A stretch of DNA of 64,000 nt from Oscheius dolichura (Eukaryota > Nematoda > Chromadorea > Rhabditida > Rhabditidae), in contig OW051497.1 of NCBI GenBank assembly GCA_932521035.1, forward strand, positions 10,354,001 through 10,418,000, in the 5' to 3' direction. Position numbers and translations under genes: made by a program. Below, in pieces: positions 49,148 to 61,340 of this stretch (within the stretch, counting starts at the first letter, position 1; every line of letters starts with the position of its first letter). The notes below the pieces were generated by a model. The model was not told the origin of the DNA. It did no database searches and saw only the letters and a program-made list of their open reading frames with translations.

Positions 49148-52100
49148 TTATTCAACTTGAACAAGTTCTCTGAAGAGAGAATCCTCCTTTTCCAAAAGTT
49201 CTTTTGGGGTATCATACTCCACAACGCGTCCATCTTCCAGAACTAATATTCTAAACAGATGGTTTTGTTACTTCACCAATAGAATTTGCCCACCTATTAC
49301 AGTTGATAACCGTCTCCAATCTATGAGCAATGATCAAAACCGTCGAATGTTTAAAGAAGTCAGCAATTACTTCCTGTAAAATACGTTCAGTTGGCCTGTC
49401 CACGGAGGCGGTTGCTTCGTCCAAAATGACCACCTGCCCTCCCTTGAGTAGTGCTCGACAAAGACAAACGAGTTGCCTCTCGCCGACGCTAAACCAAACT
49501 CCATATGATGGACAGGGAAGTGCAAAATGACCTCAGATTGATTCCGCCCTCCTCCAGGTGCCAATGCAATCCATGCTTGCTCTTTCGAACAAGGTCCTTT
49601 AGTTGACAAGCTTCTAATGCCAACCAGATGTCACTGTCGGCACATTGATTCAGGGGATCCAGATTAAAACGAAGGGATGAAGAGAACAAAACTGGCTCCT
49701 AAAGCGTAATTTGCTCTCTAGCTGAAATCCTAACCTGCGGAATGAAAGTAATCCTGCTTCTCAACTCGTGCAGACCAATTTCTGCCGTGTTTACTCCATC
49801 TATCTTGATATCTCCTCCATTCAGATTCACCAGTCGAAGGAACGCATTCACAAGCGTAGACTTTCCTGCTGCTGTCCTGCCACAAATTCCTATCCTCTCG
49901 CCTCCTTTGACATTAAAAGTCACGTCTTGAATAGCATGAGAGCCACCCCCGACGCCGTATCGAATGTCGAGTCTGATCAAGTATGACCCGTAATAGGAGC
50001 TACTTACTTTCTGACATCGACAGATCCCGAATGGGGCCAGGCGTCAACAAGGGGATAGTCGGATGTCCACTCTCCTTCAGATGGTATCTCGTGATATTCT
50101 TTTATTCTCTCCACAGCAACGATGTTGGATTCCGTCATAACTAGCATCCTCACGGAGAAGTTCATTGTCTCAGTCAGCTAGAAACAAGTCAGCAAGGATA
50201 ATATTGGTCATAGTCTTACTGTTAATGCATAAGAAACACAGAGACCCATTTCTCCGACAGTAATCCAACCATAATGATGGAAGACTGTTACCATTGCAGC
50301 ACATCCAAAGATCTGAGCAAGGAAATATTGTTAACAATTGTTGTATTTAGACCATAAAGTTTCCTAAAAGCTCCATCCTCAAAGACAGCCATCGTTGAGT
50401 AGCAGGTGACAGGTAACGACATCTCGTGAAGGCATCCACATCTTGTTGAAGTTGTAGACAGGTGACTTTACCCCTCCCGAAGGATCTTATACTGCTGGCT
50501 CCGGTTACAGTCTCGGCAATGGATGACAGCAGCGTAGATCGTTTTGAGCTCTCAATTCTTCGAATCTGCCTAGTTGGCCCGACGAATCGTTTTAATAAGA
50601 AGGTGTAGATTATAGAAAAAGGGATAACACAGACGAGGAAGAACGGAATATTGATGGACACAATTGTCATGACCATTATCATCTGAAGGCAGATCATTAC
50701 TTTCTGTAGAAGGGTTACTTACTTGTACAATAGCGTCCACAGTAAGGCGAAGGTTCAAAGGCAACGCATTGTCCACCGTGTCTAGGTCCTAAGGACTATT
50801 TTAAACTTCGTAAATGGGTGATTTACCCCGGTAAACCTGTTCAATATTCTTCCCACCGGCGTCGTCTCCAAAAAGACCATCTTACAGCGTAAAAGAGCTG
50901 CTACCATGGGAGAATGGAGATTAGCAGATGCTCGTATTCCTCCAAGAGTAGCGAAGACATATGTAAACATGCTCACGACTACAGTCGCCACTCCAATAGC
51001 GATATAAATATGTAGGTAGTAATTCCGGGATTCATGAGTTCCTCCCTGTTGTGAATTATAGTCGGCCCAGTTGGATAACCAAATCCCAGCGTATCCCTAT
51101 TGACTCCATTAAAAAGAAAGAAGAGGACTACCTGCAGTGTATGTCTTCCTATTAAAAGTACACTGAAGATTATTGCCCAGTGGTAGGAAAATGCTCTCAG
51201 ATACATTAAGTAGACTGATGGTCGGAACTGAACAGAATAAGAGAACATCTTATAACCTACCCTTCCATGTTTGACAACGTCTGCTTTGTTTTCTTCTGGA
51301 AGATCCGGTGGCTCGAACATTACTGCTTTTGCCTTCTTCTTCTTTTGCTCTGAACCGTCTGATACAAACAACAAGTTCAGTTTGTTACGTGGTGGAGGGA
51401 TATCCTTGTCTTTTCCTTCGTCCTTCTCGCTTTCCCTTCTCATAGTTGAAAACAATTCACTGGACTCGATGAGTTCTTCATATGTACCACTGTCCTCTAT
51501 CCTTCCATCTATACGGCTTATTACAGAAATATTCAAATAAGGCTACCGTTTATGACGTAAATTTGATCCATTGTTTGAGTAACAAAAGTATCATGAGTTA
51601 CCAACAGAACCGTTTTCTTTGTTAGAAGACCTCTTGGCCCAAGAACCTACAATCTGAGCTGCTACCGTTAATAAAGTCCTACTTGATCATAAACAGTCTT
51701 TTTGACATGTGGATCGAGGGCAGAAAAGGGATCATCCAAGAGATAAATGTCACAATCCTGATAAATCGCTCTAGCTAGTGCTATCCTTGCTCGTTGACCG
51801 CCAGACAGCGCCATTCCCTAAATGAATGCTGTCCTAGTAATTTTGTATGACTTACATTATCTCCAACTTGAGTAGAATCATACCTTGGCATAGCGTAAAA
51901 GTCTCTTTTCAAATCACAAGCCCGCGTTATCTTCAGAGATGCTATGTGCTATAATTTGAGAGCCTACCCGATCATAAAGATTTTTGTCATATTCCTTCCC
52001 GTACAAAATGTTAGCTTTGACACTTTGGTTCATGATCCATGGAGTTTGCGGAACGTATCCAATGGTGCCATGAACACTTCGAACACCATCCAACTGGTAC

Positions 52101-53898
52101 AGATCACCTACAACATCATTAACATAGGATGAAAAATTCTAACCAATAATAGCTGCAAGAATAGACGATTTCCCACTTCCCACAGGTCCAACTACTGCTT
52201 TGAAGTCCCCTTGATTTAGCTCGACAGTGATCTAATAAAGGCATTATTCAGTTTATCCTCTGCTCACGTCTTTGAGATCTTCTTTCTCCGTTTTCCAGCT
52301 AAAGTAAGAATTCCTCAGAGCGATATGAACGGGCTGAGGATCAGCTGTATCGTCTTTATGTTTGATGTGTTGAATTTCAGGAGCTCTCAAGAATGTGTCT
52401 ATTCTTCTGAAGCTGACCAGTCCCTTAGCTAGGTTCTGTATCGAGGGGGCGATTGTAGTCATGGGACGGCGAAGCATGTTGAAAACAACAAGACTCACAA
52501 ACGCCACCTGAATACTTCCTAATTACTGTTTGTAGGTTAATTTACTTGAGGAGTTAGAGCTCCTGGAGGCATTGTAAGAACATACCAGGCGAAGCAAACC
52601 ATCGCTGTCTGGAACATGACCATACTTTATGGAATTACTAGTTTACCAGGAATGGAGCAGACGAATTAAGGGCTTGTAATGTTCTCAAAATGAGCACTGC
52701 CCTTTTCAACAGGTTCAATTCGATAGTCCGCAGCCGCTCGATCTCCTCTTCGAATGCACTTTCCCATGCAAATACCTTTACAACTTTTAATCCTGAAATC
52801 ACCTGAAACAAAACAGATCAAAGTAGCAGGCTGTTGCACCTCTTTTTGGAAGTTTATTCGACGATCCTTCCATTCCATTTGCTTTACTTGTAAATATCTG
52901 ATAACTTTAGAGACGACTACGTTGATGGGCACATATGCAACCATTACGATTATAGCTCCCATTCCAGGGTGGCCGATTGTGTGGTAGATGATCACCAGAG
53001 CGATGCTAACCTAGAACGAGGAATTTATAAGGAGTTAGCTCATCATGCCTCTGCCACAGCCGCCCAAGCGAAGTGGAATGACTGTATCGCCATGGAAACG
53101 ATTTCCAGGTCGACTGTCACCAAATTAGCTATCCTTGAACTCGGCCAGTGATTCCTAGACTCCATGGAAAGGCGTAGACTCTGACTGGATTTGAACAGAG
53201 GTCATGGAAGCAAAACCTTTTTGATAATATTGTTGGATAGAATACTCATACACATGCAGGCGTCTCTATTGAATATGTACATATGCCCGGCTGAAGAGAG
53301 AATTGTCAGAAACGAGGCGAAACTCACATAGGAAGATAGACTTCAATTCAGATACTATTAACATTAAAACGGAGATGGAAAGACCTCGTGTCAGTGGTGG
53401 TACCCTCGGTAGGATGTGTTCATCAATCAGAAGACTAAAAATGTCATACGTTCACTCTTTACTTACCTAAGGAGCAATGGATTCACATAGTCTAATATCA
53501 TGGCTATTACTTTACAAATTACAGCTATAACTAGGGATCCTTTAAAATGCCAGATAATATTAAATATGAGAGAGGCCTTTGCAGCTGAACAGGTTCACAA
53601 AGGTTTAAACAAAGGTTACTTGGTTTGAAATTTCGAAGAAGCTCAGCCGACCGGTGTTTTTGCTTCAAGGGTGGAAGATCTTCATAAACAAGGCTAGTCC
53701 TACTGCCCTTCAGCAGCAACGGACTGATCCAAAGCACAAAAAACCGTGAAAGCAGGGATCTCTGCTCCTCCAGAACCGCAATAGCATTGGGCTTTGTGGC
53801 TTTGGATATGTCCGAGAGAGCTCTACCATGGCGCGAGAGCGCCAAGACTGTAACAGTAGATAGAAGTTAATATAGAAAAAAGTAAGGATACCGCTCAT
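49148..53898 (-). CDS. ABCC/MRP-type ABC transporter (MRP4-like)
   Basis: The ATG at 53898 begins a 7-nt first exon (MSV) joined to [18 protein letters not shown] and [18 protein letters not shown]. Two 6-helix membrane domains and two nucleotide-binding domains follow, about 1,300 residues, without the extra TMD0 of MRP1. Domain 1 carries [28 protein letters not shown] and Walker [10 protein letters not shown]; its ABC signature ([15 protein letters not shown]) and Walker B ([13 protein letters not shown]) are present. Domain 2 carries Walker [15 protein letters not shown], signature [16 protein letters not shown] and Walker [13 protein letters not shown] with His-loop IAHRLETV. Family knowledge: it exports organic anions and conjugates in an ATP-driven cycle. 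About 20 short introns. Its stop codon lies 34 bp from that of the convergent Kunitz gene. Confidence 0.9.
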
Positions 53899-55237
53899 AA
53901 CGGGCGTCGATCGTCGTGAAATGCAGTCCCTGTGACGGAAAACTATCGGAGTAAGCTGATCATATTATGCAAAACTACAACATGATCCTTTGGTTGATTC
54001 CACGGCTTTTTTAAAATGCTTTTTATATTAATCAAAGAACAATCACACTCATGAGGTGTTCATGGTTTCATCATCCAATTATTGGCTCCGTTTCCAAGGA
54101 TTTGAGCATATTCAGTTATGAAATGAGCTTTCGCGTGCTCTTTCGGGAAATTTCCAGCCTAGCTTATTGTTTACCATAAAAGGAGATATACTTGAGCTCT
54201 TTCGCAAAGGCGCTCATGTTTCTTTGTTCTGTCCTTGACGTTTACTCATCCCGGCGCGTCGCCGGGCCATGTGGTTCATGGCATGCTGGGCTGTTTTGTT
54301 TATTAAAAAGAGAATCAATAATTAACGTTATTCCTGGACAACTGCTCTACCTCTTTTTGAAAAAAACTGGTTCTTACTCGTTCCCAAGCGTGTTTACCTT
54401 TGTGCTAACCCGATATTCCCTGCATGTCTACACGACTCTCTTTTAAAATACGCCCTACATTCATCATAAATGCATCTCAACTGTTTCCCCATAGCTTTGG
54501 GGACCGCCCGTCCCCCTCATGATGCATGTCTCCTTACTTCCCTTAGGAAAAATTGTTTTCGTAACCGAGCCCGGTTGTTGTTTTGTTGCGTATTAGTGTC
54601 TGCCGCCTGGACTATTGATTATCCTCCGTGGCAAACAGCCAGATGACCCCTCATTGCAGCAGAGACTTTTCGACTGGAATGTTTTCTGAGCTTTTACCTA
54701 ACAAAAATGGCGCCCACGTAGCGTATCGCGCCCTTTTTCTCCCGTTGCCAGGCTACTGGGCTTACTTCTTCCGCACGCTTCATGTTCGATAGCTGCCGTC
54801 CCGAAGTCGATGCGGGTAAGACTCTCACATTCTTGTATTTTATAGTGTTACTACGATTCTTCCGCGTTACCCACTCATTCTGCGCATCATAGAACACATG
54901 AGAATTCAATGTTTTGCCGACCCTGACTCTTTTCCAAACAAATAGGCAAACATATGTTGTCTCGCGTTTCACTTTTTATCAAAAATTTCTCTCACCCACA
55001 ATATTTCGTTATTGTTATTCATACGTGTGGTCCCCTTTCACTGCGGGAATGAGTCATCAGCTACTGACATCAAAATTTCCCAAAATGATTGCGAAATGGT
55101 TGTTGTCGTCACATGTGAAGAGAGAGGGGGCAATGGGCGGCAAGCTATAAGTGTCTCCCCGATGTTAACCATTGTTTTCGCCCTCGCTGCTATCTTTCTC
55201 GCCCCACCGCACGTTTTTATCTCGTTTTTTTTCAGAC
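53899..55237. other. Intergenic, between ABC transporter and PH-domain gene
   Basis: A divergent promoter region. No supportable exon or RNA gene. Pyrimidine-rich TTTTTTTTCAG-AC precedes the next ATG. Confidence 0.4.
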
Positions 55238-56782
55238 ATGGATGCTCGTAAATTAAAAGAAGGAACCGTGTTGAAGTATAAAACAGGCTTCCTCAGTAAC
55301 AAATTCAAGAAGCACCATCTTGTCCTTTTCAGCGACAGTAGATTGTGCTGGTATGAAGAAAAGGTAATTTTTTGTTTTCGTCTCTGGTGAAAAACAGTGT
55401 TTTAGGGCGACAGAAAGCCGAAAGGCAGTGTCCTATTGAAAGATGTTATGCCATACATTTGTGTTGGATTGATGACCGACCGAATGCCAGGTTGGTCAAC
55501 AATTTTTTATCCTATTAGTTCTTTTTTATAGTGAAACGGCCGACGGTGCCCGATGGCTACTCTGTCCACCATTTGGTCGGAATCGGACTGGACCCCAGAG
55601 CCGACACCGTCTATTGGATATTATTTTCATCAGATAATGATATCGAGTAAGACAATCTCCTTGTTTTCTAGAGATAGAATAATTCAGATCGTGGTTCGTG
55701 GAGATAGCAAAGACACTTCCCAAGCCGGAAAACCCTCCTCCAATGCCCAGTCAGCCTCAACCTCAGCCGCAGCCAACTGGAGGATACAGTGAGTCCTTAC
55801 TTTGTTATAAACACTAATAAATTGTAGATCCACCTGCTCGCTATCCTGACGCTCCTCCCCCAGTAGCTCCTGTTGGAGGATACAATGGAGGGGGCGGTGG
55901 TGGTAGTTATAACGGTGGACCTCACTACCCAAGACAACCTGGACCTCCCCCGAGTTATGGAGGTAAAATTGCTCCTTGATTTTTGTTTACTTATGAATTT
56001 TTAGGCGGTGGAGGAGGAGGATATGGATCCGGTGGTGGAGGATACCCGGCTGCAGGACCAACAACAATAATTGTGAGAGATGGAGGAGGTGAGGTCTATC
56101 TTCAACCAATCCAATCTCTTTTTATTCAGGCGGAGGCTATAGTAGCGGAGGATATGGTGGTGGCAGTAGTCTCCTTGGAGGCAGTGGAATGGGACTAGGT
56201 GCCGGCCTGCTGGGAGGAACTCTCCTCGGTTACGGACTTGGCTCCATGTGGGGAGGACATCATATGTACGGAGGAGGTTTTGGAGGATATGGAGGCGGAT
56301 TCGGCGGCGGATATGGGGGAGGATATGGCGGAGGAGGACTTGGAGGTGGCTACGTTTCCGTAAGTTACATTACTTCAATTGTGTTCAACAGAGGTTTGTA
56401 GGACAATGATACGACGAACATAACAAACAATTACTACAATTACGGAGATAATGGAGACGGTACCAACACCCAGACGAACCCAGGGCCGAATGCCGATACC
56501 AGCAACTATGATAATCATGACGCCGGAGGAGGAACTGATTACTACAGCGGCTATAATGACGGGGGAAATGATACCGGAGGTAACTTTTGAAATCTTCAGT
56601 GGTTTAGTATCTGTTTAGGCTATGATGGAGGCTACGATGGTGGAAATGACTACGGAGGAGGTGATATTGGTGGAAACGATGACTTTGGCGGTGGAGACTT
56701 CGGAGGAGGAGATTTCGGAGGAGGAGATTTCGGCGGTGGTGACTTTGGAGGAGGCGATTTCGGAGGAGGAGGAGATTTCTAA
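55238..56782 (+). CDS. PH-domain protein with long Gly-rich tail
   Basis: Residues ~1-105 form a pleckstrin-homology domain: MDARKLKEGTVLKYKTGFLS, KHHLVLFSDSRLCWYEEK, SVLLKDVMPYICVGLMTDRM, SVHHLVGIGLDPRADTVYWI, and DIESWFVEIAKTLPKP with the conserved helix Trp. After it come a Pro/Gln linker (PMPSQPQPQPQPTGGY), Gly-rich repeats (YGGGFGGGYGGGYGGGG), a Gly-Leu hydrophobic patch (GLGAGLLGGTLLGYGLGSMW), an Asn/Asp/Gly segment (NTTNITNNYYNYGDNGDG) and terminal (GDFGG)n repeats ending GGGGDF. PH domains bind phosphoinositides or partners at membranes. The hydrophobic Gly-zipper patch could insert into or associate with membrane. Start context AGAC-ATG after an acceptor suggests trans-splicing. Function of the tail unknown. 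Confidence 0.78.
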
Positions 56783-57092
56783 TAATTGCATTGTAAATAT
56801 ATGTAAAAATATCCCAATTCTAGTCAGTTAACACGCTTCTGTATTTGTAATGATATGCAAGTCGATTCTGTTAACACGTACAATAAAATATTTTACAATC
56901 TGTCAAATACTTCTCTTTAAATCTCAAAGGTACGCTAATTATTTTAACGACAGGATTGTGTGGCTGTACTTGTGTTCCCACATCAGCGCGTACCTTCTTT
57001 TCCTCTGTGGTTGGTTCTCCAAGTCGAACTTAATCGTTTCTGGTTTGTTTCACTGGCTCTGACGTTTCGTTTGTCGTTCTACTCCTTAACAT
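56783..57092. other. Intergenic between convergent genes
   Basis: Contains the PH-gene 3' UTR (AATAAA at about 56881) and no other supportable feature. Confidence 0.4.
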
Positions 57093-57350
57093 CTAGTTGT
57101 TTTTGGTGCAAATATAAACCCACAGCTCTTGAGTTACAGAATCTTCCTCTTCTGTTTCTTCTTGTTCTTTTTGAGGGTCGTCTGGTTTTCTCTTGCTTAT
57201 CACTTGCTCCTTGAGGTCGTTTAGCTCTTCAGCAACAGATCCGTATCTTCTAGCAATTGCAGTCAATAAATCTCTTTTCTCCTTTGAAAGAAGGGGAAGC
57301 TTCAACTTTTCTTTCCCCTCGTCTCTATTTTGAGCTGGCTTAGACAGCAT
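57093..57350 (-). CDS. Small charged coiled-coil protein
   Basis: A single open frame of 85 residues: MLSKPAQNRDEGKEKLKLPL, LSKEKRDLLTAIARRYGSVA, EELNDLKEQVISKRKPDD, QKEQEETEEEDSVTQEL. ACATTTCAG directly precedes G-ATG, a trans-splice-like acceptor, which supports the start. The central part is amphipathic helix or short coiled coil, the tail acidic. No signal peptide. A GTTTATATTT donor-like site near the C-terminus could begin another intron, so the extreme end (VYICTKNN) is uncertain. Function unknown. Confidence 0.5.
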   Translation of the reverse strand: MLSKPAQNRDEGKEKLKLPLLSKEKRDLLTAIARRYGSVAEELNDLKEQVISKRKPDDPQKEQEETEEEDSVTQELWVYICTKNN

Positions 57351-58280
57351 CCTGAAATGTTAAAGATTCTTTTAGGAGGATAGGGAAAACTAAGGAGGAC
57401 CGCCTGTAAGGCAGAGAAACCAGACATTTCAGAGTGCATCTACATTGACGTTATGTTAAAGATGATGTCAATAGATAAACATGGCCAGACAAAATATATC
57501 GGGAACAGTTACAATGATTACAATGATCAGTACTAATTTAACAGTAGTGAGAATAACACTGACATTGACAACGAAATGCGACAACCTCAAAAACAAATAT
57601 TCTAGAATCTTTTAAAGGAGAAAAAAAAGCCAGGAAGAAGCTGCGGTTTTTCACAGAAGACACAGTGAATGAAATGGGCAAGGAGATGTGGTACTTAATG
57701 TTTAAGTGCGTTTTCCCGCGAAAAAGCAGTAACTAACGATCATGATACCCTTTTGAAAGAGGGGCATTAGTGTACACCGAAGAGGGGCATTAGTGTACAC
57801 CGTCACAAAAATGGAAATGTCGCAATCCTCTGCTCAACAAGTACACACTCCCTGAGAAGATCCCTGCCCACGACAGCAGATACACTCACGAATGGAAAAA
57901 ATACTTCGACATTTGAGATAGAGACTACAGGCTATTTACTGATGAGAACGTCACGACAGATGTACCGTTAGATGTTTTTCCACATGCTCCCTATGGTGGT
58001 TACGGTCAAATGGCAAAAAAACACAGCTCTTCATTACTCTCTGGTCCCTGGGATTCCCTCAACAAGCAATACATATCATGCAGCTAAACATTCAATAGAA
58101 ACCCTTCTAGATTCTATAATTCCCGACTATGCAGACAAAATTAAGATCGAAAACACAATGGGCCCTATCGCGCAGTTAATCTGGCGCCGATGTCCAAATC
58201 CGTGATCACAGTTCAACGGTCTGGCGGCTCTCCATCCCAGCTTCCTGTTTTAGGAATCTCGAGGTTTCAGCTGCAGTGAT
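57351..58280. other. Intergenic, with old duplicated promoter-side sequence
   Basis: The stretch at about 58130-58215 resembles 59870-59945, upstream of the second sulfotransferase copy, so the duplicated unit includes flanking sequence. No other gene recognised. Confidence 0.4.
57757..57802 (+). repeat. Perfect tandem duplication of 23 bp
   Basis: Positions 57757-57779 and 57780-57802 are identical (AAGAGGGGCATTAGTGTACA then CCG). Confidence 0.9.
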
Positions 58281-59747
58281 ATGCCATTCTTTAAAAAAGG
58301 CTACCTTCTCTATGTTGTGGTAAGGAAATAGACTATCTACAATATAGCAAGTCAGTTATTTTCAGCCAGTGATTGTTTATGGTTTTGTCACATTGATCAG
58401 TACGGAATTTCTTGGAGGACGGCTTCTCATTCTTCCTTATAAATTGGCCAAGTACATTGTAAGTGTGTCACACTCTAGTTTAAACGCCCTCGCATTCATT
58501 AGGTACACTGTATAACTGATTTTATAGAACCCTCTCCTTACAACAACATCGAGGCTTCTCCAACAGAAGGTTTGTTAACAAGATTAAAGTCTTGAATTCG
58601 GGTTTAGACAAATTATGTTGCTGACGCGTATACCGTAGCTACTCGTAATGCTATAAAAGAGTTGAGACCTCGACTGAGTGAGTATCTTCCTTCTTCCTTT
58701 AACTTTTCTCTCAGGCTTACTGGCTAATTCAACAGTCGCCCGCCCTTTTATCAAATTCAAGTCACATTACAGAATTGCTCCCCACTATAGTCTATCCGCC
58801 TGTACAATAGAAAAGGCGATGTCTACCATTTTACAAAATATATTCTGCTATCTGTACGACCCGGTTGGGTTTGTTACAAACAACAGAACCATTTCAAGCG
58901 ATTTTTGGGGTACTAAGTACTGTTCCCCAAAAGATTTTGTACTAACGCTAATTTATAGCTATTGCAAGGACAAGAACGAGATATGGTCCCTACAAGAGAA
59001 GGGTATCGTTGCCCCCTTTATGCCGACCACAATATTCATAGTTAGAAGTCCAGTTCAGAGGTTTTTAAGCGGATTCGTGGATAAGTGTATCAAGTGAGCT
59101 GCTCCTGGTTCAAATAAAGCATGCCTACAGTGAGAAGCGGCAATGCTACGGCTGCTACAGCGACGTACTCTGTACTGTAGAGAAATTCTATGCAGAAGTC
59201 CTGCGAATAGACCGGGGCTACTGGGAGGACACAATTAACAAGTTTTCATCCATTGGAGCAAGCAATATATTGATTTGGACAAACTCTGAGACCCAACATT
59301 TCGTTCCATCCAATTGGTCAGTTTAAAACCCCAGTTTTCACTGGGGGTCTCCATGGGAGAATATGTCTATGATTGTTACCCACAGCTCAAAGGTGTAAAG
59401 GGACTGTTAAGGGAGTGCGACCTACCTGAAGAGGCAGATAATCTCGTTTTCATAAAATATGGAGAGACAACCGAAGAGTTGAACAGGACCTACACAGACT
59501 TGATGCGCGTATTCGAATCACACGGAGTTGAAAAAAACATGATCGACTATATTCTCAGTAGCATAAATAGTAAGTATCGGCTCTATTAATCAAATGAATA
59601 CTCCCAGAAAGAACAAAACACGAAACGAAGTCTTCTGGAATACAGGACAAATATCTCCAGCAGTTGAAAGCCAGCCCCTATCATTTGCAACTGTTGAATA
59701 AGATCTACTTTTATGATAATCACATTTTTGGTTATGAACCGTTGTAA
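58281..59747 (+). CDS. Golgi-type carbohydrate sulfotransferase (Sulfotransfer_2 family)
   Basis: The start MPFFKKGYLLYVV joins, through a canonical intron, to PVIVYGFVTLISTEFLGG, a signal-anchor that fits a type II Golgi protein. Later exons carry FKSHYRIAPHYSLSACTIEK-AMST (the 5'-phosphosulfate binding loop region), FCYLYDPVGF, TTIFIVRSPVQRFLSGFVDK (3'-phosphate binding Arg/Ser), RQCYGCYSDVLCTVEKFY, ILIWTNSETQHFVPSNW, ECDLPEEADNLVFIKYGETT and a C-terminus YDNHIFGYEPL. This is the nematode-expanded family that transfers sulfate from PAPS to glycans. One N-terminal intron (after the SPTE segment) needs a longer form with acceptor ACCGTAG to keep frame, so about 15 residues there are uncertain. 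TTTCAG-CTGCAGTGAT precedes the ATG. Confidence 0.8.
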
Positions 59748-60057
59748 AACAGTCAATGTACCCTTATTTTTTGTTGTTGTCTGTTATTTGGGATTTATCC
59801 TGCGGTCTATGCTTCTAGCCCTCATGCGCATCCTTAATATCCATAGGAAGATTTCAGTTTTCCCGATAATGGGGATAAAATTAAGAATGAAAAGACAATT
59901 GTCTCTATCGCGTGTTTAATCTGCCTCCGATATATCGCTTTCCTTTGCATCGTTTTTTTAAAAATCCGTGTTCCGGCGCAATCCCCCTAGTAGTCTGGTG
60001 GCTGCCTTCTCTAGCAAAAGTTCTTTGCTTGCTGAATCTTGAAATTGCTACAGCATT

Positions 60058-60957
60058 ATGGTTCTCTTCCACAAGCACTATATTCTGTATGTTACGGTAA
60101 AGAAATATCATGCCGACAGCGTAACTCATTTTCAGCCAGTTCTCGTCTACGGGTTTCTTACATTTATCAATGTTCAGTTTCTTGGAGGAAGACTGATCAT
60201 ACTCCCTTATAAGTTAGCCAATTACATAGTAAGTCTTCTTAATAGAGTATACGCGTGGATCAAAATGAGATGAGCCAGAAAACTTAAAAAGGAAATTTTT
60301 TAAAATACACTGACTCGTACTTGATAAAAGGATGCAGGACCAACAGCTTTTCATCACTCGTTGCAAGTCCATCCAATTAGTTAGTGAGCAGTTGGGTACG
60401 GAAACGCCGAGGAAATGTTTGTGTTTTTCATTTATGGGCAAGGGACTGCGTGTAAATAGGCCCGCGGGCCTAAGTACACATAGTCTGGGCAGGGCAAAAA
60501 TGCTTACCCTATACTTTCCGAAATATGTTGTCAAAGCAGTTCTTCGACAACAATAGGAAACAGGGGTGCCATGGAAGAATTAGCCTAAGGCTGCTACCTA
60601 ATGTGACTATTATTTTTTAAGGGAATGTGACATTTCTGACGAAGCAGATAATATCCTTTTTATAAAATATGGAGAGACACCCGAAGAGGTGAGCAAGACT
60701 TATACGGACTTGATGCGCGCATTCGAGGCACATGAAGTTGAAAAGGATAAGATCGACTATATTTTCAGCAGCATAGACAGTAAGTATAGGCGTCTTTAAT
60801 CATATGAATGCTTCTAGAAATAACAACACACGAAACAAAATCTTCTGGAAAGCAAGAGGACTACCTTGAGATGTTGAAGACCAGTCCCCACCATACCCGA
60901 TTGCTGAATGAGATCTATTTTTATGATAATCAAATTTTTGGTTTTGATCCCTTATGA
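60058..60957 (+). pseudogene. Tandem sulfotransferase copy lacking its middle exons
   Basis: The 5' exons match the upstream gene (MVLFHKHYILYVT, then PVLVYGFLTFINVQFLGGRL and ILPYKLANYI), and the 3' exons too (ECDISDEADNILFIKYGETP, EEVSKTYTDLMRAFEAHEVE, ETKSSGKQEDYLEMLKTSPH, ending DNQIFGFDPL at stop 60957). Between 60240 and 60625 the exons for both PAPS-binding motifs and the central Cys cluster are absent or decayed; a fragment near 60370 still resembles the HFVPSNW exon but carries an in-frame TAG. Without those motifs it cannot be an active enzyme. Splice sites at the retained exons are intact, so a short transcript could still be made. Confidence 0.7.
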
Positions 60958-61340
60958 CAGATTATATGTTGGTTCTCCTATTGGTTTGTGATAGAGTTGG
61001 TCAATAAACGCGTTATCCTTTACAAAGGATATAGCGACTGTCATTCTTTCTTCCTCGTTAAGCTTGACCACTCCAATTAGACTTTAGACCTCCTACGGGG
61101 TCGTTTAAAAAGAATAAGAAATAAAATACATGTCAATCAAGGACAATACTCTCTTTCTTAGAAAAGTTTTAAGTTTTCACCCTGATATCAGCAGTTCCAC
61201 TTTGTTTTCCAACAACCCCCATTTCCATAAGTCCACATTGGAGACAAAGAAGAACCCTACCACGTAATCGAGCCAATATTTTCACGTGTAAATACCGCAA
61301 ACCTATAAAAGAGAGCTGAAATCCTGGAAAGGGCATCAAC
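60958..61340. other. Intergenic
   Basis: Only the TATA-like site near its end is recognised. Confidence 0.4.
61304..61310 (+). promoter_or_regulatory. TATA box of the Cys-rich peptide gene
   Basis: TATAAAA lies 31 bp upstream of the ATG, so transcription should start only a few bases before the start codon. Confidence 0.6.

Noticed and set aside
53160-53230. GGATTTGAAC, resembling a minus-strand tRNA T-loop
   Set aside because: It falls within an ABC transporter exon/intron junction and no cloverleaf can be drawn.
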